This document shows, in pieces, positions 10,755-19,797 of a DNA stretch of 64,000 nt. The notes under the pieces were generated by a model. It did not search any database. It had not been told where the DNA came from and worked only from the letters and a program-made list of their open reading frames with translations. Source of the stretch: Aquarana catesbeiana (taxonomy: Eukaryota > Chordata > Amphibia > Anura > Ranidae); contig NC_133328.1 in assembly GCF_042186555.1 (NCBI RefSeq), positions 57,335,431 to 57,399,430 on the forward strand, read 5' to 3'. Each line of letters opens with the position of its first letter. Position 1 is the first letter of the stretch. A program made the position numbers and the translations under genes.

Positions 10755-13706
10755 TTACATTACATATCCCTGTATATTGCGGTCATTCAGGTGATTATCT
10801 AATAGTTTCTTGAAGCTATCAATGCTCCCCGCTGAGACCACCGCCTGTGGAAGGGAATTCCACATCCTTGCCGCTCTTACAGTAAAGAACCCTCTACGTA
10901 GTTTAAGGTTAAACCTCTTTTCTTCTAATTGTAATGAGTGGCCACGAGTCTTATTAAACTCTCTTCTGCGAAAAAGTTTTATCCCTATTGTGGGGTCACC
11001 AGTACAGTATTTGTAAATTGAAATCATATCCCCTCTCAAGCGTCTCTTCTCCAGAGAGAATAAGTTCAGTGCTTGCAACCTTTCCTCATAACTAAGATCC
11101 TCCAGACCCTTTATTAGCTTTGTTGCCCTTCTTTGTACTCGCTCCATTTCCAGTACTTCCCTCCTGAGGACTGGTGCCCAGAACTGGACAGCATACTCCA
11201 GGTGCGGGCGGACCAGAGTCTTGTAGAGCGGGAGAATTATCGTTTTATCCCTGCAGTTGATCCCCCTTTTAATGCATGCCAATATTCTGTTTGCTTTATT
11301 AGCAGCAGCTTGGCATTGCATGCCATTGCTAAGCCTATCATCTACTAGGACCCCAAGGTCCTTTTCCATCCTAGATTCCCCCAGAGGTTCTCCCCCCAGT
11401 GTATAGATTGCATTCATATTTTTGCCACCCAAATGCATTATTTTACATTTTTCTACATTGAACCTCATTTGCCATGTAGTCGCCCACCCCATTAATTTGT
11501 TCAGGTCTTTTTGCAAGATTTCCACATCCTGCGGAGAAGTTATTGCCCTGCTTAGCTTAGTATCGTCTGCAAATACAGAGATTGAACTGTTTATCCCATC
11601 CTCCAGGTCGTTTATGAACACATTAAATAGGATTGGTCCCAGCACAGAACCCTGGGGAACCCCACTACCCACCCCTGACCATTCTGAGTACTCCCCATTT
11701 ATCACCACCCTCTGAACACGCCCTTGTAGCCAGTTTTCAATCCATGTACTCACCCTATGGTCCATGCCAACGCACCTTATTTTGTACAGTAAACGTTTAT
11801 GGGGAACTGTGTCAAATGCTTTTGCAAAATCCAGATACACCACGTCTACGGGCCTTCCTTTATCTAGATGGCAACTCACCTCCTCATAGAAGGTTAATAG
11901 ATTGGTTTGGCAAGAACGATTCTTCATGAATCCATGCTGATTACTGCTAATGATATCATTCTTATTACTAAAATCTTGTATATAGTCCCTTATCATCCCC
12001 TCCAAGAGTTTACATACTATTGATGTTAGGCTAACTGGTCTGTAATTCCCAGGGATGTTTTTTGGGCCCTTTTTAAATATTGGTGCTACATTGGCTTTTC
12101 TCCAATCAGCTGGTACCATTCCAGTCAATAGACTGTCTGTAAAAATTAGGAACAACGGTCTGGCAATCACCTGACTGAGTTCCCTAAGTACCCTCGGATG
12201 CAAGCCATCTGGTCCCGGTGATTTATTAATGTTAAGTTTCTCAAGTCTAATTTTAATTCCGTCCTCTGTTAACCATGTAGGTGCTTCCTGTGTTGTGTCA
12301 TGAGGATAAACACTGCAGTTTTGGTTACTGAAGCCCCCTGAGTCACTCATGAAGACTGAGGAGAAGAATAAATTCAATACCTTTGCCATCTCCCCATCCT
12401 TTGTAACCAGATGTCCTTCCTCATTCTTTATGGGGCCAATATGGTCTGTCCTCCCTTTTTTACTGTTTACATACTTAAAGAATTTCTTGGGATTTTTTTT
12501 GCTCTCCTCCGCTATGTGTCTTTCATGTTCTATCTTAGCCATCCTAATTGCACCCTTACATTTCTTATTGCATTCTTTATAAATTCTGAATGCTGTGGAT
12601 GATCCCTCAACCTTGTATTTTTTGAAGGCCTTCTCCTTTGCTTTTATATGCATTTTTACATTGGAGTTAAGCCATCCAGGATGTTTGTTCGCTCTTTTAA
12701 ATTTATTACCCAGTGGAATACATTGGCTAATGCCCTTATTTAATATGCTCTTAAAGCAAACCCATCTCTCCTCCGTATTCTTTGTTCCTAATATTTTATC
12801 CCAATTTATGCCTTTTAGCAAGGTTTGTAGTTTAGGGAAGTTGGCTCTTTTGAAATTCAGTGTCTTTGTGTTCCCTTCATGTCTCCTATTTGTGTGATTT
12901 ATACTGAAACTAATTGACCTGTGATCGCTGTTACCTAAATTGCCCCGTATTTCCACATCTGTTATCAGGTCTGTATTGTTGGTAATCAGTAGATCTAGTA
13001 ATGTTTTATTTCTAGTTGGTGCGTCTACCATCTGACCCATAAAATTGTCCTGCAAGACACTAAGGAACTGGCGAGCCTTAAATAAATGCACGGTTCCCTC
13101 CGCCCAGTCTATGTCTGGATAATTAAAATCCCCCATTATGATAACACTTCCCATCCTTGCTGCTAATCCAATTTGTGATAGGAGATCCATCTCCACTTCC
13201 TCCCTCAGGTTAGGGGGCCTATAGCATACTCCCAGTATTATTTTCCCTTTAGCTTCATCCCTTTGGAGCTCTACCCATAAAGATTCCACCTCCTCCCTAG
13301 CCCCCTCAGTGATGTCATCTCTCACATTCACTTGTACATTATTCTTGATATATAGGCATACCCCTCCCCCTTTTTTACCCTCTCTATCCTTGCGGTATAG
13401 GGTATACCCTTGAATGTTTGCCAGCCAATCATGAGAGCTGTTGAACCAGGTCTCTGAAATTCCCACAAAATCCAAATCCTCCTTGTACAACAGTATCTCT
13501 AGTTCACCCATCTTGTCCGCCAGGCTCCTGGCATTGGTGAACATGCCACATAGTTTAGACCGGTCGCATATTGTCCTCGTATTGGGTGTTTCAAGATTGC
13601 AACTTGGACTTGCTACTATACTCACCTTGTGTTTTTGTGCTTTGGTTAACCTACCACTAATGCCCCCAATACTACCCTCTGGAATATCTTCCGCGCTGGC
13701 TATCAC
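10755..13706 (-). CDS. CR1 ORF2: AP endonuclease and reverse transcriptase
   Basis: An open frame of 983 codons from the GTG at 13706 to TAA at 10755, the usual CR1 ORF2 size. Residues about 55-270 form the apurinic-type endonuclease: SETW near 83-87, MGDFNYPDIDW near 191, SDH near 260. Residues about 480-780 form the reverse transcriptase: SPGPDG, YLDFAKAFD near 624, PQGSVLGP near 684, and the catalytic FADD near 712-715. The C-terminal region has ERVQRRATKLI and RGDMISIYKY, typical of CR1. No stop or frameshift is visible. The frame is open upstream from 13706 to the end of ORF1 but has no ATG there. The first in-frame ATG is at 13544, just before the endonuclease. How translation starts is therefore a real question (see the frameshift site). 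Confidence 0.93.
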   Translation of the reverse strand: MIASAEDIPEGSIGGISGRLTKAQKHKVSIVASPSCNLETPNTRTICDRSKLCGMFTNARSLADKMGELEILLYKEDLDFVGISETWFNSSHDWLANIQGYTLYRKDREGKKGGGVCLYIKNNVQVNVRDDITEGAREEVESLWVELQRDEAKGKIILGVCYRPPNLREEVEMDLLSQIGLAARMGSVIIMGDFNYPDIDWAEGTVHLFKARQFLSVLQDNFMGQMVDAPTRNKTLLDLLITNNTDLITDVEIRGNLGNSDHRSISFSINHTNRRHEGNTKTLNFKRANFPKLQTLLKGINWDKILGTKNTEERWVCFKSILNKGISQCIPLGNKFKRANKHPGWLNSNVKMHIKAKEKAFKKYKVEGSSTAFRIYKECNKKCKGAIRMAKIEHERHIAEESKKNPKKFFKYVNSKKGRTDHIGPIKNEEGHLVTKDGEMAKVLNLFFSSVFMSDSGGFSNQNCSVYPHDTTQEAPTWLTEDGIKIRLEKLNINKSPGPDGLHPRVLRELSQVIARPLFLIFTDSLLTGMVPADWRKANVAPIFKKGPKNIPGNYRPVSLTSIVCKLLEGMIRDYIQDFSNKNDIISSNQHGFMKNRSCQTNLLTFYEEVSCHLDKGRPVDVVYLDFAKAFDTVPHKRLLYKIRCVGMDHRVSTWIENWLQGRVQRVVINGEYSEWSGVGSGVPQGSVLGPILFNVFINDLEDGINSSISVFADDTKLSRAITSPQDVEILQKDLNKLMGWATTWQMRFNVEKCKIMHLGGKNMNAIYTLGGEPLGESRMEKDLGVLVDDRLSNGMQCQAAANKANRILACIKRGINCRDKTIILPLYKTLVRPHLEYAVQFWAPVLRREVLEMERVQRRATKLIKGLEDLSYEERLQALNLFSLEKRRLRGDMISIYKYCTGDPTIGIKLFRRREFNKTRGHSLQLEEKRFNLKLRRGFFTVRAARMWNSLPQAVVSAGSIDSFKKLLDNHLNDRNIQGYVM

Positions 13707-13732
13707 TGTCTCTGGACCCTCCCCCCCATCGC

Positions 13733-14162
13733 CTAGTTTAAAAACCCCTCTAACTTTTTGGCCATCTTCATTCCCAGCAGATCTGCACCCTCCTCATTTA
13801 GGTGCAGTCCGTCCCTTCTATAGTACCGGTTACCGACTGAGAAGTCGGCCCAGTCCTCCAGGAACCCAAACCCCTCCTTACTACACCAGCTCTTCAGCCA
13901 CTTGTTTACTTCCCTAATCTCCCTCTGCCTCTCTGGTGTGGCTCGATGTACCGGTAGTATTCCTGAGAAAACTACCTTGGAGGTCCTTTTCCTCAATTTA
14001 GTTCCTAAGTCCCTAAAATCGTTCTTTAGGACACTCCATCTGCCTCTGACTTTGTCATTGGTGCCAACGTGCACCATGACAGCCGGGTCTTCCCCAGCCC
14101 CTCCCAGTAATCTGCCCACAAGATCCGTGATGTGCCGAACCCGAGCGCCCGGTAGACAACAT
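13733..14162 (-). pseudogene. CR1 ORF1, esterase domain part, disrupted by insertion
   Basis: The frame contains VMVHVGTND and YRRDGLHLNEEGADLLG. These are the GTND-like and D-x-x-H blocks of SGNH/GDSL esterases, a domain known in CR1 ORF1 proteins. It ends KKLEGFLN with TAG at 13733. Further N-terminal residues of the same frame (..SILRRTERAICNQDL.., ending VCCLPG) lie on the other side of the insertion, at 16284-16217. The 13-bp target duplication makes CCLPG appear twice. Ignoring the inserted DNA the frame is continuous, so ORF1 was intact here before the insertion. The region before the GDS motif is missing by 5' truncation. Confidence 0.85.
13736..13742 (-). promoter_or_regulatory. Candidate -1 ribosomal frameshift heptamer UUUAAAC
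   Basis: On the minus strand ORF1 ends ..TTT TTA AAC TAG. The heptamer T TTA AAC lies exactly in the X XXY YYZ phase and abuts the ORF1 stop codon (13735-13733). Slipping back one base reads TTT AAA CTA GGC GAT, which is the ORF2 frame, open from there to 10755. A G-rich run (GGGGGGGAGGG) follows about eight bases downstream and could contribute to a stimulatory structure. The heptamer is a well-known slippery sequence in RNA viruses. That it works here is inference. Confidence 0.5.
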
Positions 14163-14904
14163 GCCAAGCAAACGTGAATAATGGCCACGGATTGATGCCA
14201 CCATACAAAAATGGATCAAAATAAAAGCGGATGCACTTCTGCGATAAGAAAAATAAAGTATAAAATATATATAAGCAATTAAATAGAAAGTGCCACAGTG
14301 CTAGATGAGATAAACAATCACCCCTCAATAGGTGAAAGAAAAATCTGCAGATATGGACAAATGACTTCCCAAGTGAATGCTCACAACCAAAATTCATATA
14401 TAAAGTGAAAGCAATTAGATGTAAAGTGACTCAGTGCTTAATGAAATATAACTGTGAATAAGAAAAATTACCTTCCCAAATAAATTGCTCACAACCAAAA
14501 TTCATACACAAGTGATGCCGGTGACTCAAAATTAATCGCTAAACATAAATAATAATAAATAATGACGCTGATACATAATAAATAAAGTCACTTCTTCTAA
14601 GTGAGCTAAAAAATGTATCTAGGCAGTGATAAAGTGACATATAGTGCAGTATAAAATATTAAGATCAGCACCAAATGTGTGCATAGATTGCAAAATAGTG
14701 TATAATAACGACCAAATTGAATAGTAAAATCATGCCATAAAATACAATAATACAGTAATGAAATAGTCAATGATAATAGGACAGCTAATCCCACAAAAGA
14801 GATGCTGTCCCAGATAGTGACAATAGTGCAATAATGTCCATACAAAAGTGCGGTAGTGATGAGTGATTTCCACAAAGAGTCTTTAGACACAGTGCAAAAA
14901 AATG
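14161..14904 (-). repeat. Left arm of the long inverted repeat
   Basis: Reverse complement of 15254-15997, same length, nearly identical. It begins at AT of the target duplication, giving a 2-bp overlap with the host sequence. It ends at CATTTTTTTGCAC-type sequence, after which the two sides diverge. Confidence 0.9.
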
Positions 14905-16216
14905 GACGGCCGAACCCGGAAGCTTCCCTCACATCTACTGTTTGCTGTTTATCTCAATGTAAGTTACTATGTTTTTTTAATAAATGGGCTTTTAAATACT
15001 ACACCATGAGATCTTTTCTTTGCTCTTAAAAACTGCTGGGACCGCTGAGAGTGCTGAGAGCTGTGGGATGAGTTGCAGAGAGACAGACCTACTGGATGTT
15101 TGAAAGACACGCTGCAGGAAATACATCCTCTCCTAGAATTATCCACCCGCCCTACTAGGCCCATTGGGGGCCGCTGTTGGAGGTGAGAGGCTGGGGGAAA
15201 CACCTGGGAGATGCACTAGAACGTGCATAGAAGAAAAATTATCAGTCACTGCACATTTTTTTGCACTGTGTCTAAAGACTCTTTGTGGAAATCACTCATC
15301 ACTACCGCACTTTTGTATGGACATTATTGCACTATTGTCACTATCTGGGACAGCATCTCTTTTGTGGGATTAGCTGTCCTATTATCATTGACTATTTCAT
15401 TACTGTATTATTGTATTTTATGGCATGATTTTACTATTCAATTTGGTCGTTATTATACACTATTTTGCAATCTATGCACACATTTGGTGCTGATCTTAAT
15501 ATTTTATACTGCACTATATGTCACTTTATCACTGCCTAGATACATTTTTTAGCTCACTTAGAAGAAGTGACTTTATTTATTATGTATCAGCGTCATTATT
15601 TATTATTATTTATGTTTAGCGATTAATTTTGAGTCACCGGCATCACTTGTGTATGAATTTTGGTTGTGAGCAATTTATTTGGGAAGGTAATTTTTCTTAT
15701 TCACAGTTATATTTCATTAAGCACTGAGTCACTTTACATCTAATTGCTTTCACTTTATATATGAATTTTGGTTGTGAGCATTCACTTGGGAAGTCATTTG
15801 TCCATATCTGCAGATTTTTCTTTCACCTATTGAGGGGTGATTGTTTATCTCATCTAGCACTGTGGCACTTTCTATTTAATTGCTTATATATATTTTATAG
15901 TTTATTTTTCTTATCGCAGAAGTGCATCCGCTTTTATTTTGATCCATTTTTGTATGGTGGCATCAATCCGTGGCCATTATTCACGTTTGCTTGGCATATT
16001 ACCACACGAGGTGGATTATACTCTGCCCACTTTACCACACTTTGTACTGTTACTGATTGATGGAATAGCGCCACATATTTTTACTTTTTAGTTGTTTTTT
16101 GGGGAACTGAGTGAACCTATCTATGTGAGCGGCTCTCCATCGGGTATTTTACCGTCAGTTTTACTAATCCTTTACTCATATTGTGGTTTTGCGCACTGGT
16201 TCTCACATATCCATTT
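14163..16216 (+). mobile_element. 2.05 kb element with 744-bp inverted duplication, inserted in CR1 ORF1
   Basis: Flanked by a 13-bp direct repeat CGGTAGACAACAT (14150-14162 and 16217-16229). The left part 14161-14904 is the reverse complement of 15254-15997 over 744 bp. I found one mismatch by eye, near 14251 versus 15900. Between the arms lies 349 bp (14905-15253) and after the right arm 219 bp (15998-16216). The + strand order loop, right arm, tail looks like one continuous element, with the left arm as an extra inverted copy of its middle. The frames inside the arms (for example 15223-15552) are hydrophobic and probably chance. I do not recognise the family. The target duplication length suits a retrotransposon better than a DNA transposon. 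Confidence 0.75.
15254..15997 (+). repeat. Right arm of the long inverted repeat
   Basis: Partner of 14161-14904. It contains an internal direct repeat of TGAATTTTGGTTGTGAGCA at about 15653 and 15761. After 15997 the sequence continues with a tail that has no copy at the left side. Confidence 0.9.
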
Positions 16217-16284
16217 CGGTAGACAACATACTGTTCGGCGCTTCAGGTCTTGGTTACAGATTGCCCTCTCTGTCCTTCTAAGAA

Positions 16285-16427
16285 TTGAGGTCCAGATCTC
16301 AAATTTTGTGTGTCGGAAATTCCGATAGAAAATGTCCGATGGAGCCTACACACAGTCGGAATTTCCGACAACAAGCTCCCATCGAACATTTTCCGCCGGA
16401 AAATCCGACCGTGTGTACAGGGCATTA
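16285..16427. mobile_element. Right part of the TIR element split by CR1
   Basis: Resumes at TTGAGGTC, runs through TGTGTGTCGGAAATTCCGAT and ends CCGTGTGTACAGGGCATTA. The end is the inverted counterpart of the left terminus at 10388. Together with 10388-10676 it makes an element of about 430 bp, the same size as the intact copy at 52524-52944. Confidence 0.85.
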
Positions 16428-17559
16428 GGGTGACAAGGCTCCCTCACAGTATTGTATTTATAGAGGAGCTGTGTTGTCAGTCTAGGACATGAAGATTGTT
16501 AGAACTACTAAACACCCCCTCCTCTCTTTATCTCCATACCATAAGGGGATTTGGTCCGCAGTCCACAGAGGAGAACTAGGCAGGGCTGATAAAACATCAG
16601 GGTTATATCAGTGAAGCAGAGATACTCTGTTTTCAGCTCACTACAGGAAGCTACAAGTTAACTGGATTTCTGGTAGAGTCAATGTGGGGAAGGTGGTCTG
16701 TAGTACACAGAGAGAGCTGGGGACAATGTAACTGATAACAGTCAGCAGAGGCAGGGAACACATAACCTTATCATCTCACAAGATTGGCAGGATCAACGGA
16801 TATTTATTTTCACTAATCAAATAGATATACCAAAAAAAATAATAATCTTTTAATTGTACAGTATAGTAAACCGACCAAAAGGGCGAAAACAAGAGAAGTT
16901 CATTGCAACGGTTTACATATACCGTAAAGGATCGTGACAGTCAGGGTTATTACAGCATGGATCCACTGTAAGCTTAATAGTTGTAAAGCTTGTAAAATAG
17001 TCTTCATTTTGTCATCCAGCAATGAAATATTAGTTTATTGTTATATTCCCACATGGCCCCAATCTTCCCTGTGTATGTCACTGTCAGACAGAATTCCCTG
17101 CGTCTTCTCCAGCCGCTGCTCCGGCTTGTCATTGTCACCAACATAATTGGCTGTTCGCATGTAAAACCATGTAAATGCTCCATAGCCACGGTTTTGTATC
17201 AGGACTATCATTCATCATCTTGAAAGGTGAGACATATTATTTTGTCCCATGTAAATGATAAACAGCAGACCTAAAAATCACAATGACACTGTGTACGGGC
17301 AATTATGTGGGGACAGGATGTTTGGTCATCCTTAAAAGAAGTGGAATGCAGAATACTTTAATATTGAAGCATGCAAGATGTATTCTTCTGTAACTACAAG
17401 AGTGACAGTGGGGATGAAATGTTAAAAGGCAGCTCCAGCCAAACTGAAGGGTATTGAAAGAAGAACTACCCAACAGGGGCACAAAGAAAAAAAAAGCTCA
17501 CAGAAGTTCTAACCTTTCCCCACAATTCTATTTATTGCTCTGTGTTTCCACTGGTGAAA
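16428..17559. other. Unassigned non-coding DNA
   Basis: No exon, RNA gene or clear element ends seen. The frames present are short and without domain character. Confidence 0.4.
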
Positions 17560-18400
17560 TGTACTAGACGTGCACTGCCGAAGAATTTGTACGCTTTCGT
17601 TTCATTCGTTTTTTGTTGGAAATTCGAAAAATTCGTAAATTCAGAATTTGTGAATTAAAAAATTTGTGAATTCAAAAATTTGGAAATTTGAAAATTCGTA
17701 ATTCAGAAATTCGGAAATTGGAAAATTCAGAATTCGTAAATTCTAAAATTCGGAATTCAGAAATTTGTAAATTCTAAAATTTGAAAATTTGGAAATTCGG
17801 AATTCGGAAATTCAAAAGATCTGAAAATAAGAAAGAAAATTTGAAAAAAAGAACGAAAATCCCAAAAATTTGAAATAATAACTAACTAATTAACTAATAA
17901 TAACTAACTATTAAATTATAGGTATTGGAATTTCCTTTCAAATTTGGCTGTTAGTGAACGTAACGAATACAAATTTATCTGAAGTTAGGAATTATCCGAA
18001 ATAAAGAATGCTGCATCTAAACAAATGGAACGGAACAAAATAATAATAAATAATAATACGTTTTTATTATTATTATTGTTATTTATTATTATTAATTCAT
18101 TACGTTCCATTCGTTTAGATATTGCATTCGTTATTACGGATAATTCGTAACTTCGGATAAATTCGTATTCGTTACGTTCACTATAAGCCAAATTTGAAAG
18201 GAAATTCCAATACCTATAATTTAATAGTTGGTAATAGTTAGGTTATTATTTTTGGATTTCCGAATTTCGGATTTTCGAATTTTCGAATTTCCGAATATTC
18301 AGAAAAATTCGAAAATTCTGACATTTCCAAATTAACACATTTGTCTTAATTCGTTAAGAAACGAATTCGCAACTAAAACGAATTGCACATGTCTAAAATT
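17560..18400. repeat. AT-rich foldback (large imperfect inverted repeat)
   Basis: Two halves mirror each other around about 18047. The left contains GGTATTGGAATTTCCTTTCA and GTAACGAATACAAATTTATC; the right contains their complements near 18120-18225. The outer parts are dense in AATTCG/AAATTCGG words. The centre is an ATT/TAA-rich stretch (18040-18095). No coding capacity. It looks like a non-autonomous foldback element. Confidence 0.65.
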
Positions 18401-18529
18401 TACCCTAATTGCCACCTTTTCTTCAAGTCAAACCCGAACACTTTAGTGGTGCACAGAAATGTATTTTTGTAGTATAAACTATACATATATTTTGCTATTA
18501 AATAACATTTCTAATCATATGAAGTTAAT

Positions 18530-18925
18530 AACAAGAGTTCCCCCTTTACATCAGACTCCACAGAGTTCCCCTTTTACATCTGAACTCGCAGAGTTCCATT
18601 TCAGTGTAAGGGGGGACTCTGCAGACTCTGATGTAAGGGAGAACTCTGGGGACTCTAACATAAGAGATGCTCTGGGAACCCTGACTTAAGGGGGAACACT
18701 GAGAAATCTGATGTACGGAGAGGACTCTGAAGGGGGAACACTGTGGCCTCTGGTGTAAAAGGGAACTGTGATGTAAGGGGCGCTCTGAGAACCCTGATTT
18801 AACTTAGTGTACTCACTCAGAGGCAGGAGAGAGAGGGGGGAGACTTCAGTCACAGACAGAGATGGATGGTGAGCTGGTGAATAGGAAGGGGAGACTTCAG
18901 TCACAGACAGAGATGGATGGTGAGC
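18530..18925. repeat. Degenerate short repeats and a duplicated 40-bp segment
   Basis: From 18530 to 18802 AGAGTTCCCCTTTTACATC-type units appear first in one orientation, then as GATGTAAGGGGGAACTCTG-type units in the other. At 18836-18925 a segment with GAGACTTCAGTCACAGACAG occurs twice, about 52 bp apart. No gene is apparent. Confidence 0.5.
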
Positions 18926-19227
18926 TCACTCACCCCTTGGCAGTCAGCACCTCTCACTCAGATGTATCTGAGGCTGCTGAACTTCAAATTTCCAGACCGC
19001 ACTTTCCTTTTCTAAGTAGTGTGGGCAGACACAAAGGGGTAGGGGCAGGAGGAAGAGGTGCAGATCGGGCCCTCTCTCCTCTCCCATCTGTGTGTGTGTT
19101 TGGGGGGGGGGGGGGTGTTAGTGCTGGCTGTGGGCAGCATGAAAGAGAGTGTAACAGACACTCTCAGCTTAGACAACTTCAGCCAGCAAACCTGCTGGGA
19201 AGCCATAGTCCAGTCTGAATAATGTGT

Positions 19228-19330
19228 CCGGGTTTCAGGCAGTCTGAAACCCGGAGACATGATTCCAAACCCGAACTGTCCGGGTGAATCCCGGTTAGGT
19301 GGCAACCCTAGTCATAAGTGATCACTTATG
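19228..19330. repeat. Hairpin and 18-bp palindrome upstream of the ARMC3 start exon
   Basis: CCGGGTTTCAG and CTGAAACCCGG form an 11-bp stem near 19229-19255. Positions 19313-19330 (CATAAGTGATCACTTATG) are a perfect palindrome. Both are probably parts of dispersed repeats rather than control sites. Confidence 0.4.
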
Positions 19331-19626
19331 CAGCACAATGGCAACTGAAGATCAAACAGAGGCTAAGGTGCCAGTTTCTTTGGCTGCAAAGGATAGGAGG
19401 GTTTAGTTCTATTTTAAATAGTTTAGATACATTTAGACAGAAGCCAGTTATGCATGTTTTTGGAGTATGGAAGGAAACTGGAGTACCCAGAGCCAGAGGA
19501 AACCCACACAAGCAACAGAGAGAACATGTAACCTCCATGCAGATAGTGTTCTGGTTGGGATTCAGATTGAGGACCCCAGTGCTGCAAGTCAGGAGAAATG
19601 ACCACTGATCCATTGTGCTGCCCCAT
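19331..19626 (-). mobile_element. Dispersed vertebrate repeat with GGCAGCACAATGG ends
   Basis: Begins GCAGCACAATGG and ends CCATTGTGCTGCC. On the minus strand it has the order typical of a repeat found widely in fish and amphibians: a tRNA-like TTGGGATTC portion, ATGCAGATAG, then GTGGGTTTCCTC- and GGGTACTCCAGTTTCC-like stretches. The classification (tRNA-related SINE or hAT-like) is not decided by what I can see. Confidence 0.5.
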
Positions 19627-19748
19627 AGCTCCACTTTTATGTTTTTAGTTTTACAGATTTTTTTTGTCTGGATTTGGGCTGTATAGATAGCTAATTTGTC
19701 ACAGTATATTTTAGCACCATAATTGACTGTCTTATATTTTTTTTGTAG

Positions 19749-19797
19749 AATGGGAAAAAAAGTTAAGAAAGAAGTTGAACCACTGCCGAAAGATGTT
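19749..19797 (+). CDS. ARMC3: ARMC3 start exon
   Basis: The acceptor-like TATTTTTTTTGTAG ends at 19748, the exon opens with one base and then ATG at 19750. It codes MGKKVKKEVEPLPKDV and ends in phase 0 before GTAAGT. The lysine-rich start matches the family. The acceptor suggests an upstream non-coding exon that I cannot locate. Confidence 0.9.

Larger units (their letters stand above)
10677..16284 (-). mobile_element. CR1 non-LTR retrotransposon, nearly complete, interrupted
   Basis: Read on the minus strand, this has part of ORF1 (from 16284), all of ORF2 and a short 3' untranslated tail ending ..CACCTACTATGTAACTAT at 10677. The 8-bp sequence TTGAGGTC flanks it on both sides (10669-10676 and 16285-16292) and fits a target-site duplication. 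Its 5' end is truncated at the GDS motif of the ORF1 esterase domain. A second element (14163-16216) was later inserted in ORF1. CR1 elements copy themselves by target-primed reverse transcription. ORF2 is open throughout, so the insertion is probably young. Confidence 0.92.

Noticed and set aside
13544..13706. Conventional ATG start for CR1 ORF2 at 13706
   Set aside because: The codon at 13706 is GTG, not ATG. The first in-frame ATG is at 13544, so a simple AUG start there does not explain the open frame upstream.
14606..15552. Membrane protein of about 108 residues encoded twice in opposite directions
   Set aside because: The two frames are the two arms of one inverted repeat. Hydrophobicity comes from T-rich sequence, and there is no sign of selection.
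19331..19626. tRNA gene
   Set aside because: Only a weak tRNA-like portion is present, inside a dispersed repeat. No complete cloverleaf can be formed by eye.
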